Assembly: GCA_945925985.1 (NCBI GenBank)
Contig: CAMELV010000038.1
Coordinates: forward strand, 1 to 37,032
Reading direction: 5' to 3'
DNA length: 37,032 nucleotides
Source of the DNA: Comamonas sp. lk
Lineage (GTDB): Bacteria > Pseudomonadota > Gammaproteobacteria > Burkholderiales > Burkholderiaceae_C
In this document: positions 8,312-16,281 of the stretch, piece after piece
How the letters are laid out: every line of letters begins with the position of its first letter
Numbering within the stretch: the stretch's first letter is position 1
Made by a program: the position numbers and the translations under genes
Notes under the pieces: generated by a model
Seen by the model: the letters and a program-made list of their open reading frames with translations, nothing else
What the model was told of the DNA's origin: nothing
Databases searched by the model: none

Positions 8312-10318
8312 GTGATTAAGACAGAAACCGGTCGCAACCACCCTTGCCCTTGTGGCAGCCGACGCAAGTTCAAACACTGCTGTGCGGCCAAAGCGCCCGC
8401 CAGAAGCGCTGTGCCTGCCATACCCACCGACCCGCATGCGTTGATGCAAGCCGCGATGGACTTGCATCGCCATAGTCGATTGTCCGAGGCCATCACGATT
8501 TACCAGCACATTTTGCAAGCCCAGCCCGACCACGCCGAGGCCACCCACATGTTGGGCGTGATGGCCCAGCAGGAAGGCGACCACGCTATGGGGATCGAGC
8601 TCATTACCCGCGCGATTGCCCGCCAGCCTACTGCCGAAATGCACTACAACTTGGGTGTTGGCCTGCAGGCACAGGGCGACCTGGAGAGCGCAGCCAGGCA
8701 CTACAACATCGCCTTGGAGCTCAATCCGGGCTACGGCCTGGCCTGGAGCAACCTTGGCGCGGTATTCCAGCACCTGGGCTTTCAGGACGCAGCGGTTGAA
8801 AGCTATGTTCGCGCCCGTGACTTGCAGCCTGAACTGGTGTCTGCCCATTGCAACCTGGGCGTGGCGCTGAACTTGCGCGGTCGGCAACAGGAGGCGTTGG
8901 CCTGCTTTCGCATGGCGCTGACCATTGAGCCCGCCGACGCCCAGTCCCATTTTGGCGTGGGTGTGTCGTTGCAGGCGCAGGGCGGCGCCCACAACCCTGA
9001 AATTCTCAAGAACTTCAACCAGGCGCTGCGGCACAAGCCGGCCCACATCGCAGCCCATTGCAATCTGATTTTTGTGATGGACATGGACCCGCAGTTCGAC
9101 ACCCAGGCCCTGCAGGCCGAGCGCCGACGCTGGGATGCGGTGCACGGCGCCCCGCTGGCGGCCAAGCAGTTGCCTCACCGGAACGAGCCCAGCCCCCAGC
9201 GCCGCTTGCGCATCGGCTATGTGTCGGCTGATTTCAGGGAGCACTCGGCCTCCAAGGTGTTTGGCGCCATGCTCACCGGCTACCAGCGTGATCAGTTCGA
9301 GGTGTTTGCGTATTCGAATCTGCCCGTGTTCTCCAAGGACGACCAGTCGCGTTCTTTCGCCACCGCTGTGGACCACTGGTCGGACATCTCCACCTTGGCC
9401 GACGACGTGCTGGTGGCAAAAATTCGCCAGGACGGCATTGATATTCTGGTAGACCTGTCCGGCTACACCGCCGGGGGGCGTCTGACTGTGTTCGCCCAGC
9501 GGCCGGCCCCGATTCAGGTGACCGCCTGGGGCTACGCCACCAGTACGGGATTGCAGTGCATGGATGTCTTTTTTGCCGACCCTGTCATGGTGCCACCTAG
9601 AGAAAAGCCGCTGTACACCGAGGAAATCCGTTACCTGCCCAACGTGGTCTCTTATTACAGCCGAAAGGCCTTTCCGGCTTTGAGCCCGCTACCGGCGCTG
9701 CGCGGTACGGGCATCACCTTTGGGTCGGTCAATCGGCTGTCCAAAGTCACTGATAGGGTTTGGGACACCTGGATTGAGATCCTCCACGCGGTGCCTGACA
9801 GCAAGTTGCTGGTTAAGGCCATTGAGATGGACAGTGTCACCAACAGCGACAACGTGCGCGCTAAGTTTCGTCAAGCCGGTATCGACGCTGAACGCCTGAT
9901 ATTGCTGGGCGGCTCGGACTGGCTGACCCACTTGGGGACTTTTTCACAGATCGACATTTGTCTGGATCCGTTTCCCCATGGCGGCGGCGTCACCACGCTC
10001 GAGGGCCTGAAGATGGGCGTGCCGGTGGTGAGCTTGAACTGGCCCACGCTGGTCGGTCGTCTCTCAGCTTCCATCCTGACCACCCTGGGATTGACTGACT
10101 GGATCGCCGACAGCCGCGAGGCTTACGTCAGGCTGGCCGCCGATAAAGCCCGGGATCTGGCGGCACTCAGCCAGGTGCGCGCTAGCTTGCGTGAGCGGTT
10201 TGACAGCTCAGTGATTGGTGACAACGCCGCCTATGTGGCAGCGGTCGAAGCCGAGTACCGACAGCTTTGGCTGCGCTGGTGTCACCAGCAGGCCACAGAC
10301 GCCACCTTGAAGGGATAA
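8312..10318 (+). CDS. SEC-C/TPR/GT41 (OGT/SPINDLY-type) O-glycosyltransferase, probable flagellin glycosyltransferase
   Basis: The protein has 668 residues and starts at GTG 8312. Residues 9-24 are a SEC-C zinc motif (NHPCPCGSRRKFKHCC). About five TPR units follow (roughly 45-270), with repeats such as HYNLGVGLQAQGDLESA and AWSNLGAVFQHLGFQDA. The rest is a GT41 catalytic region: RIGYVSADFREH, DLSGYTAGGR, AQRPAPIQV, and the sugar-nucleotide loop DPFPHGGGVTTLEGL. GT41 enzymes transfer GlcNAc, fucose or other sugars to serine/threonine in the cytoplasm. Its position as the last gene of a sugar operon and 168 bases before a flagellin gene suggests flagellin as acceptor. The donor sugar is unknown. 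No signal peptide is visible. Confidence 0.85.
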   Translation: MIKTETGRNHPCPCGSRRKFKHCCAAKAPARSAVPAIPTDPHALMQAAMDLHRHSRLSEAITIYQHILQAQPDHAEATHMLGVMAQQEGDHAMGIELITRAIARQPTAEMHYNLGVGLQAQGDLESAARHYNIALELNPGYGLAWSNLGAVFQHLGFQDAAVESYVRARDLQPELVSAHCNLGVALNLRGRQQEALACFRMALTIEPADAQSHFGVGVSLQAQGGAHNPEILKNFNQALRHKPAHIAAHCNLIFVMDMDPQFDTQALQAERRRWDAVHGAPLAAKQLPHRNEPSPQRRLRIGYVSADFREHSASKVFGAMLTGYQRDQFEVFAYSNLPVFSKDDQSRSFATAVDHWSDISTLADDVLVAKIRQDGIDILVDLSGYTAGGRLTVFAQRPAPIQVTAWGYATSTGLQCMDVFFADPVMVPPREKPLYTEEIRYLPNVVSYYSRKAFPALSPLPALRGTGITFGSVNRLSKVTDRVWDTWIEILHAVPDSKLLVKAIEMDSVTNSDNVRAKFRQAGIDAERLILLGGSDWLTHLGTFSQIDICLDPFPHGGGVTTLEGLKMGVPVVSLNWPTLVGRLSASILTTLGLTDWIADSREAYVRLAADKARDLAALSQVRASLRERFDSSVIGDNAAYVAAVEAEYRQLWLRWCHQQATDATLKG

Positions 10319-10367
10319 GGCCGTGAAAACCCCTTTTATTCAAACGATTGAAATGTCCTTGGAGGGC

Positions 10368-10394
10368 TACGCTAGAGCCCTGGTTAGTCGATAA
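10368..10394 (+). promoter_or_regulatory. Possible sigma-28 (FliA) promoter of first flagellin gene
   Basis: GTCGATAA at 10387-10394 differs by one base from the FliA -10 consensus GCCGATAA. The -35 part at the right spacing (TACGCTAG) is poor. The same GTCGATAA variant precedes the second flagellin gene, which supports it. The leader to ATG 10487 would be about 85 bases. Confidence 0.5.
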
Positions 10395-10433
10395 ATGAGA
10401 AGAGTTCTGCCAACCCCTTGGGCTGGCGCAGTG

Positions 10434-10451
10434 AGCGGCAGCAGTGCCGCT
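10434..10451 (+). other. Perfect hairpin in flagellin 5' leader
   Basis: AGCGGCA and TGCCGCT form a perfect 7-bp stem around a GCAG loop, 36 bases before ATG 10487 and followed by TTTGTT. A second imperfect stem (CCAACCC/GGGCTGG) lies at 10411-10427. These could affect mRNA stability or translation; no function is shown. Confidence 0.45.
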
Positions 10452-10486
10452 TTGTTCCAGTTTTAAAGGTTAATTAGGAGTAATCC

Positions 10487-11971
10487 ATGCCGTCCATCAT
10501 CAATACCAACATCAGCTCCCTCACGGCCCAGCGCCAGTTGGGTGTTTCCCAGGCCTCCCTGGCCACCTCCATGGCGCGCCTGTCGTCCGGCCTGCGCATT
10601 AACAGTGCGCAAGACGACGCCGCTGGTCTGGCTATTTCGGAGCGCTTTACCTCGCAAATCCGTGGCGCTAATCAGGCGGCGCGTAATGCCAATGACGGCA
10701 TCTCGCTGGCGCAGACGGCAGAGGGTGATCTGGCACAGATTTCCAACAACCTGCAGCGTATCCGTGAACTGGCGGTGCAGGCCGCCAACGGCACCAACAG
10801 CACCTCCGACCGTGTCTCCCTGAACAACGAGGCCGCTGCCCTGGTATTGGAAAACGACCGGCTCGCCAGCACCTCGGCCTTCAACGGCATCAAGCTGCTC
10901 GATGGTACCTTCACCGCCCAGGCTTTTCAGGTCGGCGCCAACGGCACCGCCAATGACGTGGTGGCGGTCAGCTCCATTGCCAGCGCCCGCGCCAACTCCC
11001 TGGGCGTAGGTGCCAGCTCCAGTTACAGCACGGCGGTGGCCGGTGCGGTCATCACCGGCGCAACCGGCCTCTCAGCAGGCCAATTGCAGATCAACGGCTA
11101 CGCGGTCGGCGCAGCTGCGGCGGACGGTGTGTCGAACAACACCTCCACCACCAGCGGCATTGCGGTGGCAGCGGCCATCAATGCCATCAGCGGTAACACC
11201 AACGTCACCGCGACAGTGGCAGCGACTGCAGTGGCCGGTACCACGGTCACTGGATTTACCACGGCCCTGACAGCTGGCGCCGTGGTGATTAACGGCGTCG
11301 ACATTGGCGCCGTTGCTGCGGCAACGACGGCTGGTGGGCGTGGGGGTCAGATTGCGGCGGCCATCAATGCCAAAACCGCACAAACCGGCGTGACCGCTAC
11401 GTTCAACACAACGACTGGTGCCGTGGCCCTAGCTGCTGCTGATGGACGCAACATCGATGTCGCAACCAACGCCACCTCATTGGCCGTTAACACTGGTATG
11501 GGTTCAGGTGGTGCTGTTACTACGGTCACCCGGTCCCAAGTGTCCCTGAGTTCAGCGGCACAGGGCGGTATCGCAGTGTCCGGCCTGACGGCCAACGGCC
11601 TGACGGCCTCGGGTTTGAGCGAGGCCGCCACCGCTGCCACCGCCACCGCCGGCGCGGGTGTGTCGTCGATCAACCTGACCACGGCCACCGGTGCCCAGTC
11701 GGCCCTGGCGGCCGTAGACGCAGCTATCAACACCATCAACAGCACCCGAGCGGCGCTGGGCGCTTACCAGGCACGATTTACCTCGGTAGTCGCGAGCCTG
11801 GCCACCACCTCGGAAAACCTCACTGCCTCGCGCAGTCGCATTCAGGACGCTGACTTCGCGGCAGAAACCGCCAACTTGTCGCGCTCGCAGATCCTGCAGC
11901 AGGCCGGTACCGCCATGGTGGCGCAGGCCAACCAGCTCCCCCAGGGCGTGATGGCCTTGCTGCGCCAGTAA
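10487..11971 (+). CDS. fliC: Flagellin (first copy)
   Basis: The protein has 494 residues and forms the flagellar filament. Residues 1-140 are a classic flagellin N-terminal D0/D1 domain (MPSIINTNISSLTAQRQL, RLSSGLRINSAQDDAAGL). The last 90 or so residues are the C-terminal domain, ending NQLPQGVMALLRQ. The middle is Ala/Thr/Ser-rich and contains two flagellin IN-type modules with the signature INGY/INGVDIGA. These Ser/Thr-rich segments would be natural sites for O-glycosylation. GGAG lies 7-8 bases before the ATG. A strong terminator follows, so it is probably monocistronic. Segment 11108-11512 is almost identical to the second copy. Which copy deserves the name fliC or fljB is unknown. Confidence 0.95.
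   Translation: MPSIINTNISSLTAQRQLGVSQASLATSMARLSSGLRINSAQDDAAGLAISERFTSQIRGANQAARNANDGISLAQTAEGDLAQISNNLQRIRELAVQAANGTNSTSDRVSLNNEAAALVLENDRLASTSAFNGIKLLDGTFTAQAFQVGANGTANDVVAVSSIASARANSLGVGASSSYSTAVAGAVITGATGLSAGQLQINGYAVGAAAADGVSNNTSTTSGIAVAAAINAISGNTNVTATVAATAVAGTTVTGFTTALTAGAVVINGVDIGAVAAATTAGGRGGQIAAAINAKTAQTGVTATFNTTTGAVALAAADGRNIDVATNATSLAVNTGMGSGGAVTTVTRSQVSLSSAAQGGIAVSGLTANGLTASGLSEAATAATATAGAGVSSINLTTATGAQSALAAVDAAINTINSTRAALGAYQARFTSVVASLATTSENLTASRSRIQDADFAAETANLSRSQILQQAGTAMVAQANQLPQGVMALLRQ
11108..11512 (+). repeat. Near-identical central flagellin segment, copy 1
   Basis: This 405-base segment aligns without gaps to 12919-13323, with about 14-17 differences by eye (roughly 96% identity). 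The first 375 bases of the two genes are only about 80% identical by eye. It encodes the central surface modules. Confidence 0.85.
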
Positions 11972-11996
11972 TCGCCACCGCGCAGTGACTCCTTTC

Positions 11997-12027
11997 AAAC
12001 GCCTGGGCTTGACACCCAGGCGTTTTT
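11997..12027 (+). terminator. Rho-independent terminator of first flagellin gene
   Basis: ACGCCTGGG (11999-12007) pairs with CCCAGGCGT (12015-12023) around a 7-base loop, followed directly by a T run to 12027. It lies 26 bases after the flagellin stop codon. Confidence 0.9.
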
Positions 12028-12066
12028 GCGTTGTGAACAGCTTACAGGGCGGGTGCAGCAGTCGCA

Positions 12067-12090
12067 AGCAGGGCCGGCAGCAGGGCCGGC
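12067..12090. repeat. Perfect tandem 12-mer between flagellin genes
   Basis: AGCAGGGCCGGC occurs twice in direct succession (12067-12078 and 12079-12090), upstream of the promoter of the second flagellin gene. No function is apparent. Confidence 0.7.
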
Positions 12091-12134
12091 GGTACAACTA
12101 TCGAAAATTTTTGAGTGCCACCTCAAGAAATACT

Positions 12135-12161
12135 TAAGTTCCCGGCAAAGGGCGTCGATAA
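12135..12161 (+). promoter_or_regulatory. Sigma-28 (FliA) promoter of second flagellin gene
   Basis: TAAGTTCC (12135-12142), 11 bases, then GTCGATAA (12154-12161). The consensus is TAAAGTTT-N11-GCCGATAA, so spacing is exact and the -10 part has one mismatch. The leader to ATG 12298 is about 130 bases. Confidence 0.65.
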
Positions 12162-12297
12162 GAAACCTAACGGGTACTGAAACAGTCCCGCCACCTGAGC
12201 GTAGGCCCCCAAGCCGAACCGGGTCAAGGTAGCCAGCTTAGCGGTTGGCTGAACTGGGGTAGCAATGCCCCTTGAGTCCAGTCTTCAGGAGTATTCC

Positions 12298-13779
12298 ATG
12301 CCCTCTATCATCAATACCAACGTCAATTCACTGACCGCGCAACGGCAGCTTTCTGTCTCGCAAAACTCTCTGGCCACCTCCATGGCCCGGCTGTCGTCTG
12401 GCCTGCGCATCAACAGCGCCAAAGACGACGCCGCTGGCCTGGCCATCTCGGAGCGCTTCACCTCGCAAATTCGCGGCGTGAACCAGGCCGGCCGCAACGC
12501 CAATGACGGCATCTCGCTGGCGCAAACGGCTGAGGGCGATCTGGCCCAGATCTCCAATAACCTGCAGCGTATTCGCGAACTGGCCGTGCAGTCAGCCAAC
12601 AGCACCAACAGCGCGTCTGACCGGGCATCGCTCAACAACGAAGCCACGGCGCTGATTGCTGAAAACGACCGGGTTGCCTCCACCTCGGCCTTCAACGGCA
12701 TCAAGCTGCTCGATGGCACCTTCACCGCCCAGGCTTTTCAGGTCGGCGCCAACGGCACCAGCAACGACCAAATCTCGGTGACCTCGATTGCCAGCGCCCG
12801 CGGTAACGCGCTCGGCGTTGGGGCTGCCTCTAGTTTCTCGACCACGGTCGCAGGTGGCTTGATCACCACCACGATCGGTCTGTCCGCCGGCGAAATTCAG
12901 ATCAATGGCTACCAGGTGGGCGCAGCAGCGGCGGACGGTGTGTCGAACAACACCTCTACCACCAGCGGCATTGCGGTGGCAGCGGCCATCAATGCCATCA
13001 GCGGTAACACCAACGTCACCGCGACAGCGGCGGCGACTGCAGTGGCCGGTACCACGGTCACTGGATTTGCCACGGCCCTGACCGCTGGCGCCGTGGTGAT
13101 TAACGGCGTCGACATTGGCGCTGTTGCTGCGGCAACGACGGCTGGTGGGCGTGGGGGTCAGGTTGCGGCGGCCATCAATGCCAAAACCGCACAAACTGGC
13201 GTGACCGCTACGTTCAACACAACGACCGGTGCCGTGGCCCTAGCTGCTGCTGATGGACGCAACATCGATGTCGTAACCAACGCCACCTCATTGGCCGTTA
13301 ACACTGGTTTGGGTTCAGGTGGTCTTGTTACTGTTGTTACGCGTTCGAGCGTCTCCTTGTCATCATCCAGTTCATCGGGCATTGCGCTGTCTGCGACTGT
13401 GGCAGGCGCCTTGGCCAAAGGGGGGCTGACCGAAGCCTCGACGGCCGCCACCGCCACCGCTGGCGCCGGCATGTCGTCGCTCAATTTGACAACCGCCGCC
13501 GGCTCAACGGCCGCGATGGCAACGGTGGATGCAGCCATCAGCACCATCAACAGTACCCGCGCGGCGCTGGGTGCTTACCAGGCCCGTTTTACCTCTGTGG
13601 TGGCCAGCTTGGCAACGACGGCTGAGAACTTGACGGCGTCACGCAGCCGGGTGCAGGATGCTGACTTTGCCTCAGAAACCGCCAACCTGTCGCGCGCGCA
13701 GATCCTGCAGCAGGCCGGCACCGCCATGGTGGCGCAGGCCAACCAGCTGCCCCAGGGCGTGCTGGCCCTGCTGCGGTAA
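12298..13779 (+). CDS. fliC: Flagellin (second copy)
   Basis: The protein has 493 residues and is paralogous to the flagellin just upstream. It has the same D0/D1 N-terminus (MPSIINTNVNSLTAQRQL) and a C-terminus ending NQLPQGVLALLR, with the same two central INGx modules. ATG 12298 is chosen over an in-frame ATG 11 codons earlier: CAGGAG lies 7 bases before it and the protein then aligns with its paralog from residue 1. Differences concentrate at about residues 165-205 and 345-395, which are probably the most exposed parts. It has its own sigma-28-like promoter and terminator, so the two copies can be controlled separately. Confidence 0.95.
   Translation: MPSIINTNVNSLTAQRQLSVSQNSLATSMARLSSGLRINSAKDDAAGLAISERFTSQIRGVNQAGRNANDGISLAQTAEGDLAQISNNLQRIRELAVQSANSTNSASDRASLNNEATALIAENDRVASTSAFNGIKLLDGTFTAQAFQVGANGTSNDQISVTSIASARGNALGVGAASSFSTTVAGGLITTTIGLSAGEIQINGYQVGAAAADGVSNNTSTTSGIAVAAAINAISGNTNVTATAAATAVAGTTVTGFATALTAGAVVINGVDIGAVAAATTAGGRGGQVAAAINAKTAQTGVTATFNTTTGAVALAAADGRNIDVVTNATSLAVNTGLGSGGLVTVVTRSSVSLSSSSSSGIALSATVAGALAKGGLTEASTAATATAGAGMSSLNLTTAAGSTAAMATVDAAISTINSTRAALGAYQARFTSVVASLATTAENLTASRSRVQDADFASETANLSRAQILQQAGTAMVAQANQLPQGVLALLR
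12919..13323 (+). repeat. Near-identical central flagellin segment, copy 2
   Basis: This is the partner of 11108-11512 at a constant offset of 1811 bases, roughly 96% identical by eye, while the flanking 5' coding sequence is about 80% identical. The pattern suggests gene conversion or recent exchange between the copies. Confidence 0.85.
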
Positions 13780-13807
13780 GCAAACGCGCGCAAGCGCGGT
13801 GGGGGTC

Positions 13808-13843
13808 AAGGCGGCAACCGGCTTCGGCGGGTTGCCGCCTTTT
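13808..13843 (+). terminator. Rho-independent terminator of second flagellin gene
   Basis: AAGGCGGCAACC (13808-13819) pairs with GGTTGCCGCCTT (13830-13841), ending in a short T run. A second hairpin (CAGGGG/CCCCTG, about 13855-13872) follows without T run. It separates flagellin from fliD. Confidence 0.85.
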
Positions 13844-13914
13844 GCCTTGCTTTTCAGGGGTTCAAGCCCCTGGCCTTGCACCACAATCGTCTGGGTTAAC
13901 ACAGGGAGGCAGCT

Positions 13915-15651
13915 ATGGCGACCATTTCTTCAGCAGGCGTTGGCAGCGGGCTTGATGTCGGCAGCATCGTGTCGCAATTGGTGGCGCTTGAAAAAAAGCC
14001 CCTGACCGCGCTGGCACAAAAAGCCACGCAGGTTCAGACCAAACTCTCGGCCTTTGGCACCGTGCAGTCCCAGGTGGCTGCCTTGACCGACGTGGCCACC
14101 CGCATCTCCAGCAGCACAGCCTGGGCTGCGCGCAATGCGACCTCGTCCAACACCAGTGCAGCCACCGTCACGGCGACCAGCACCGCGGGGGCCACGTCCT
14201 TTACGCTGGATGTGGATGTGCTGGCCAAACAACAGTCGGTCGCCTCGCCCACAGTCACTGCGGGATCGGCGCCCGGGGCCGGTACGCTCACGATGCGCCT
14301 GGGCACCTGGAGTGGTGCTGGCAGCAGCTTTACCAGCACCGCCACTGCCTTGGCTGGGACTGCGGTCACCGGCTACGCCACGGCCCTGTCGGCCGGGGCT
14401 ATCACGGTCAACGGGGTGGATATTGGCGCCATTTCAGCTGCGGCCAATGCGCCGGCGCGGGGCTTGCAGGTGCGTGATGCGGTCAATGCGCAGACCGGGC
14501 TCACCGGTGTGACTGCCACCTATGACACGGTCACCGGTGCTGTGGCGCTGTCGGCCGCCGACGGCAGCGACATTGTGTTGGCGACATCGGTGGATGCCAC
14601 GTCGGCCGTCACCGGCTTGGGCGCCAGTGGCACGGTGAGCTCGGCCACCAACATCACGGTCAGCGCCAGCGACACCGTAGCCACCATCGCCGCCAGCATC
14701 AATGCGGCCAATGCTGGTGTGCTGGCCACAGCGTTCAACGACGGCACCAGCGACCGCCTGCTGCTGCGCGCCAAAACCACTGGCACGGCGGCCGGGTTTC
14801 GGTTGCAGTCCAGCGACGCAGCCCTGCAGAGCTTTGTTTTTGACCCCCAAAACAAGGCCGGCGTGGGGATGGCCAGTCAGACGGTGGCCTACGGGGTAGA
14901 CGCCCAGGCGCGCATCAACGGCCTGGCGGTGACCTCGGGAACCAACTCCCTCAGCAGCAACATTCCTGGCGTGACCATCAACCTGTTGGCCACCACCACC
15001 ACCAATTTTGGTTTGCCGGCCGAGGCCAAGACGCCGGCAACCATCAACATCAGTGAAGATGTGACGCCCGCGGTGCGCAATGTGTCGGAGTTTGTCTCGG
15101 CCTACAACAACCTGAACAGCACCCTGACCGAGCTGACCAAATACAAGGCTTCGACCAAGACGGCGGGTCTGTTTCAGGGCGATGCGTCCGTGGTGGGGAT
15201 GCAAAATATGTTGCGTAGCATGCTGGGCACTACCAGCGTGGGCGCTACCACGCAGTATTTGTCAGATGTGGGCCTGCAGATGCAGGTGGACGGCTCGCTG
15301 ACCATCAACAACAGCAAGCTCACGGTTGCAGCCAACAATGGCACGGCATTGCAGAAGCTGTTTACTGCCGATAACGGCAATGCGCTGACCAATGGGTTCG
15401 CCCTGAAGTTCAAAACCCTAGGGCAGGGCATTTTGTCGGCTGGCGGGGCGATCAATGCCAAAACCAGTTCCTTGCAAACGCTGTTGGACAAAAATGCGGC
15501 TGACCAGACCAAGGTCACGGATCGCGCAACTCAGGTGGAACTGCAGCTCAAGCGCCGCTACAGTGCGCTTGATGGCCAGATGGGGGCACTGACGGCCTTG
15601 GGCAATTACGTCAGCCAGCAGGTGACCCTGTGGAATAAAAACACGGCCTGA
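13915..15651 (+). CDS. fliD: Flagellar filament cap / hook-associated protein 2
   Basis: The protein has 578 residues and caps the growing filament, folding flagellin subunits. The N-terminus (SSAGVGSGLDVGSIVSQLV) is a classic FliD_N domain, and the C-terminal FliD domain ends with a coiled-coil segment, NYVSQQVTLWNKN. GGGAGG lies about 5 bases before ATG 13915. Residues about 150-240 contain an IN-type module (ITVNGVDIGAISAA, VTATYDTVTGAVALSAADG) that closely matches the central module of both flagellins. The gene lies 135 bases after the second flagellin; I see no clear sigma-28 site of its own. Confidence 0.95.
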   Translation: MATISSAGVGSGLDVGSIVSQLVALEKKPLTALAQKATQVQTKLSAFGTVQSQVAALTDVATRISSSTAWAARNATSSNTSAATVTATSTAGATSFTLDVDVLAKQQSVASPTVTAGSAPGAGTLTMRLGTWSGAGSSFTSTATALAGTAVTGYATALSAGAITVNGVDIGAISAAANAPARGLQVRDAVNAQTGLTGVTATYDTVTGAVALSAADGSDIVLATSVDATSAVTGLGASGTVSSATNITVSASDTVATIAASINAANAGVLATAFNDGTSDRLLLRAKTTGTAAGFRLQSSDAALQSFVFDPQNKAGVGMASQTVAYGVDAQARINGLAVTSGTNSLSSNIPGVTINLLATTTTNFGLPAEAKTPATINISEDVTPAVRNVSEFVSAYNNLNSTLTELTKYKASTKTAGLFQGDASVVGMQNMLRSMLGTTSVGATTQYLSDVGLQMQVDGSLTINNSKLTVAANNGTALQKLFTADNGNALTNGFALKFKTLGQGILSAGGAINAKTSSLQTLLDKNAADQTKVTDRATQVELQLKRRYSALDGQMGALTALGNYVSQQVTLWNKNTA

Positions 15652-15669
15652 CGCTGTCGTATGGTTTTG

Positions 15670-15745
15670 GCATCAAATTGGCCTCTAGGTCATGTAGTCA
15701 TTGGGTTTATAGCTATAAAAAGCATAGCGTATAGCGCGCTTGCAG
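15670..15745. repeat. Possible dispersed intergenic repeat with perfect palindrome
   Basis: The fragment contains CAAATTGGCCTCTAG followed by the perfect 14-bp palindrome TTTATAGCTATAAA (15706-15719) and AGCATAGCG. It resembles short dispersed intergenic repeats I recall from comamonad genomes (ggcctcta ... tagctataaaa). Only one copy is in this window, so this rests on memory. Confidence 0.35.
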
Positions 15746-15796
15746 GTGGCGCCAAGGCACTGGCGAGATGACCGACAAAACCCCGTCAAAAACAGC

Positions 15797-15823
15797 TTTA
15801 GTGCTGACTGCAACTGCCGATAA
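15797..15823 (+). promoter_or_regulatory. Sigma-28 (FliA) promoter upstream of fliS
   Basis: GCCGATAA at 15816-15823 is a perfect FliA -10 box. At the consensus 11-base spacing the -35 part is TTTAGTGC (15797-15804), partly matching TAAAGTTT. The leader to fliS is short, about 30 bases. It would let the chaperones fliS and fliT be expressed with the filament genes. Confidence 0.65.
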
Positions 15824-15859
15824 CCTTGATAGAGACCAACAGTTCAAGGAGAAGTTCAA

Positions 15860-16279
15860 ATGTTTACCCCAGCTTATGCCCGTGCCAGCTCCGCCTACAA
15901 ACGCGTTGGCGTCGACACCAGCGTGCAAGCGGCAGACCCGCACCAACTGGTGCACCTGCTGTTTCAAGAGCTGCTGCAAAGTATCAGCAATGCGCGCGGC
16001 TCGCTGGCGCGCAAGCAAATCGCCGAAAAAGGCGCCTCGATAGGCCGCGCGGTGCGCATTTTGGAAGAAGGGCTCAAAGCCAGCCTTAACATCGGCGGTG
16101 GCGGCGAGTTGGCAGAAAATCTTTCCGCCTTGTACGACTATTGCATCGTCCAGCTGACCAAGGCCAACGCTTTCAACGACGATGCCTTGCTGATCGAGGT
16201 CCGTGGCCTGATCGAAACTGTGGCAAAGAGCTGGCAAGAGATCAGCCCCAAGAGCGCCGGCACGTCAAGCCGGAACTGA
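15860..16279 (+). CDS. fliS: Flagellin export chaperone FliS
   Basis: The protein has 139 residues, the usual FliS size. The N-terminus (MFTPAYARASSAYKRVGVDT) and the helical core (PHQLVHLLFQELLQSI, ALYDYCIVQLTKAN) are typical. FliS binds the C-terminus of unpolymerised flagellin in the cytoplasm and delivers it to the export gate. AAGGAG lies about 8 bases before ATG 15860. It has its own sigma-28-like promoter and is followed two bases later by fliT. Confidence 0.93.
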   Translation: MFTPAYARASSAYKRVGVDTSVQAADPHQLVHLLFQELLQSISNARGSLARKQIAEKGASIGRAVRILEEGLKASLNIGGGGELAENLSALYDYCIVQLTKANAFNDDALLIEVRGLIETVAKSWQEISPKSAGTSSRN

Positions 16280-16281
16280 CC

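Noticed and set aside
11072..13550. Long antisense frames opposite both flagellins
   Set aside because: They arise from the Ala/Thr/Val-rich, high-GC sense coding; no ribosome sites or family resemblance were seen.
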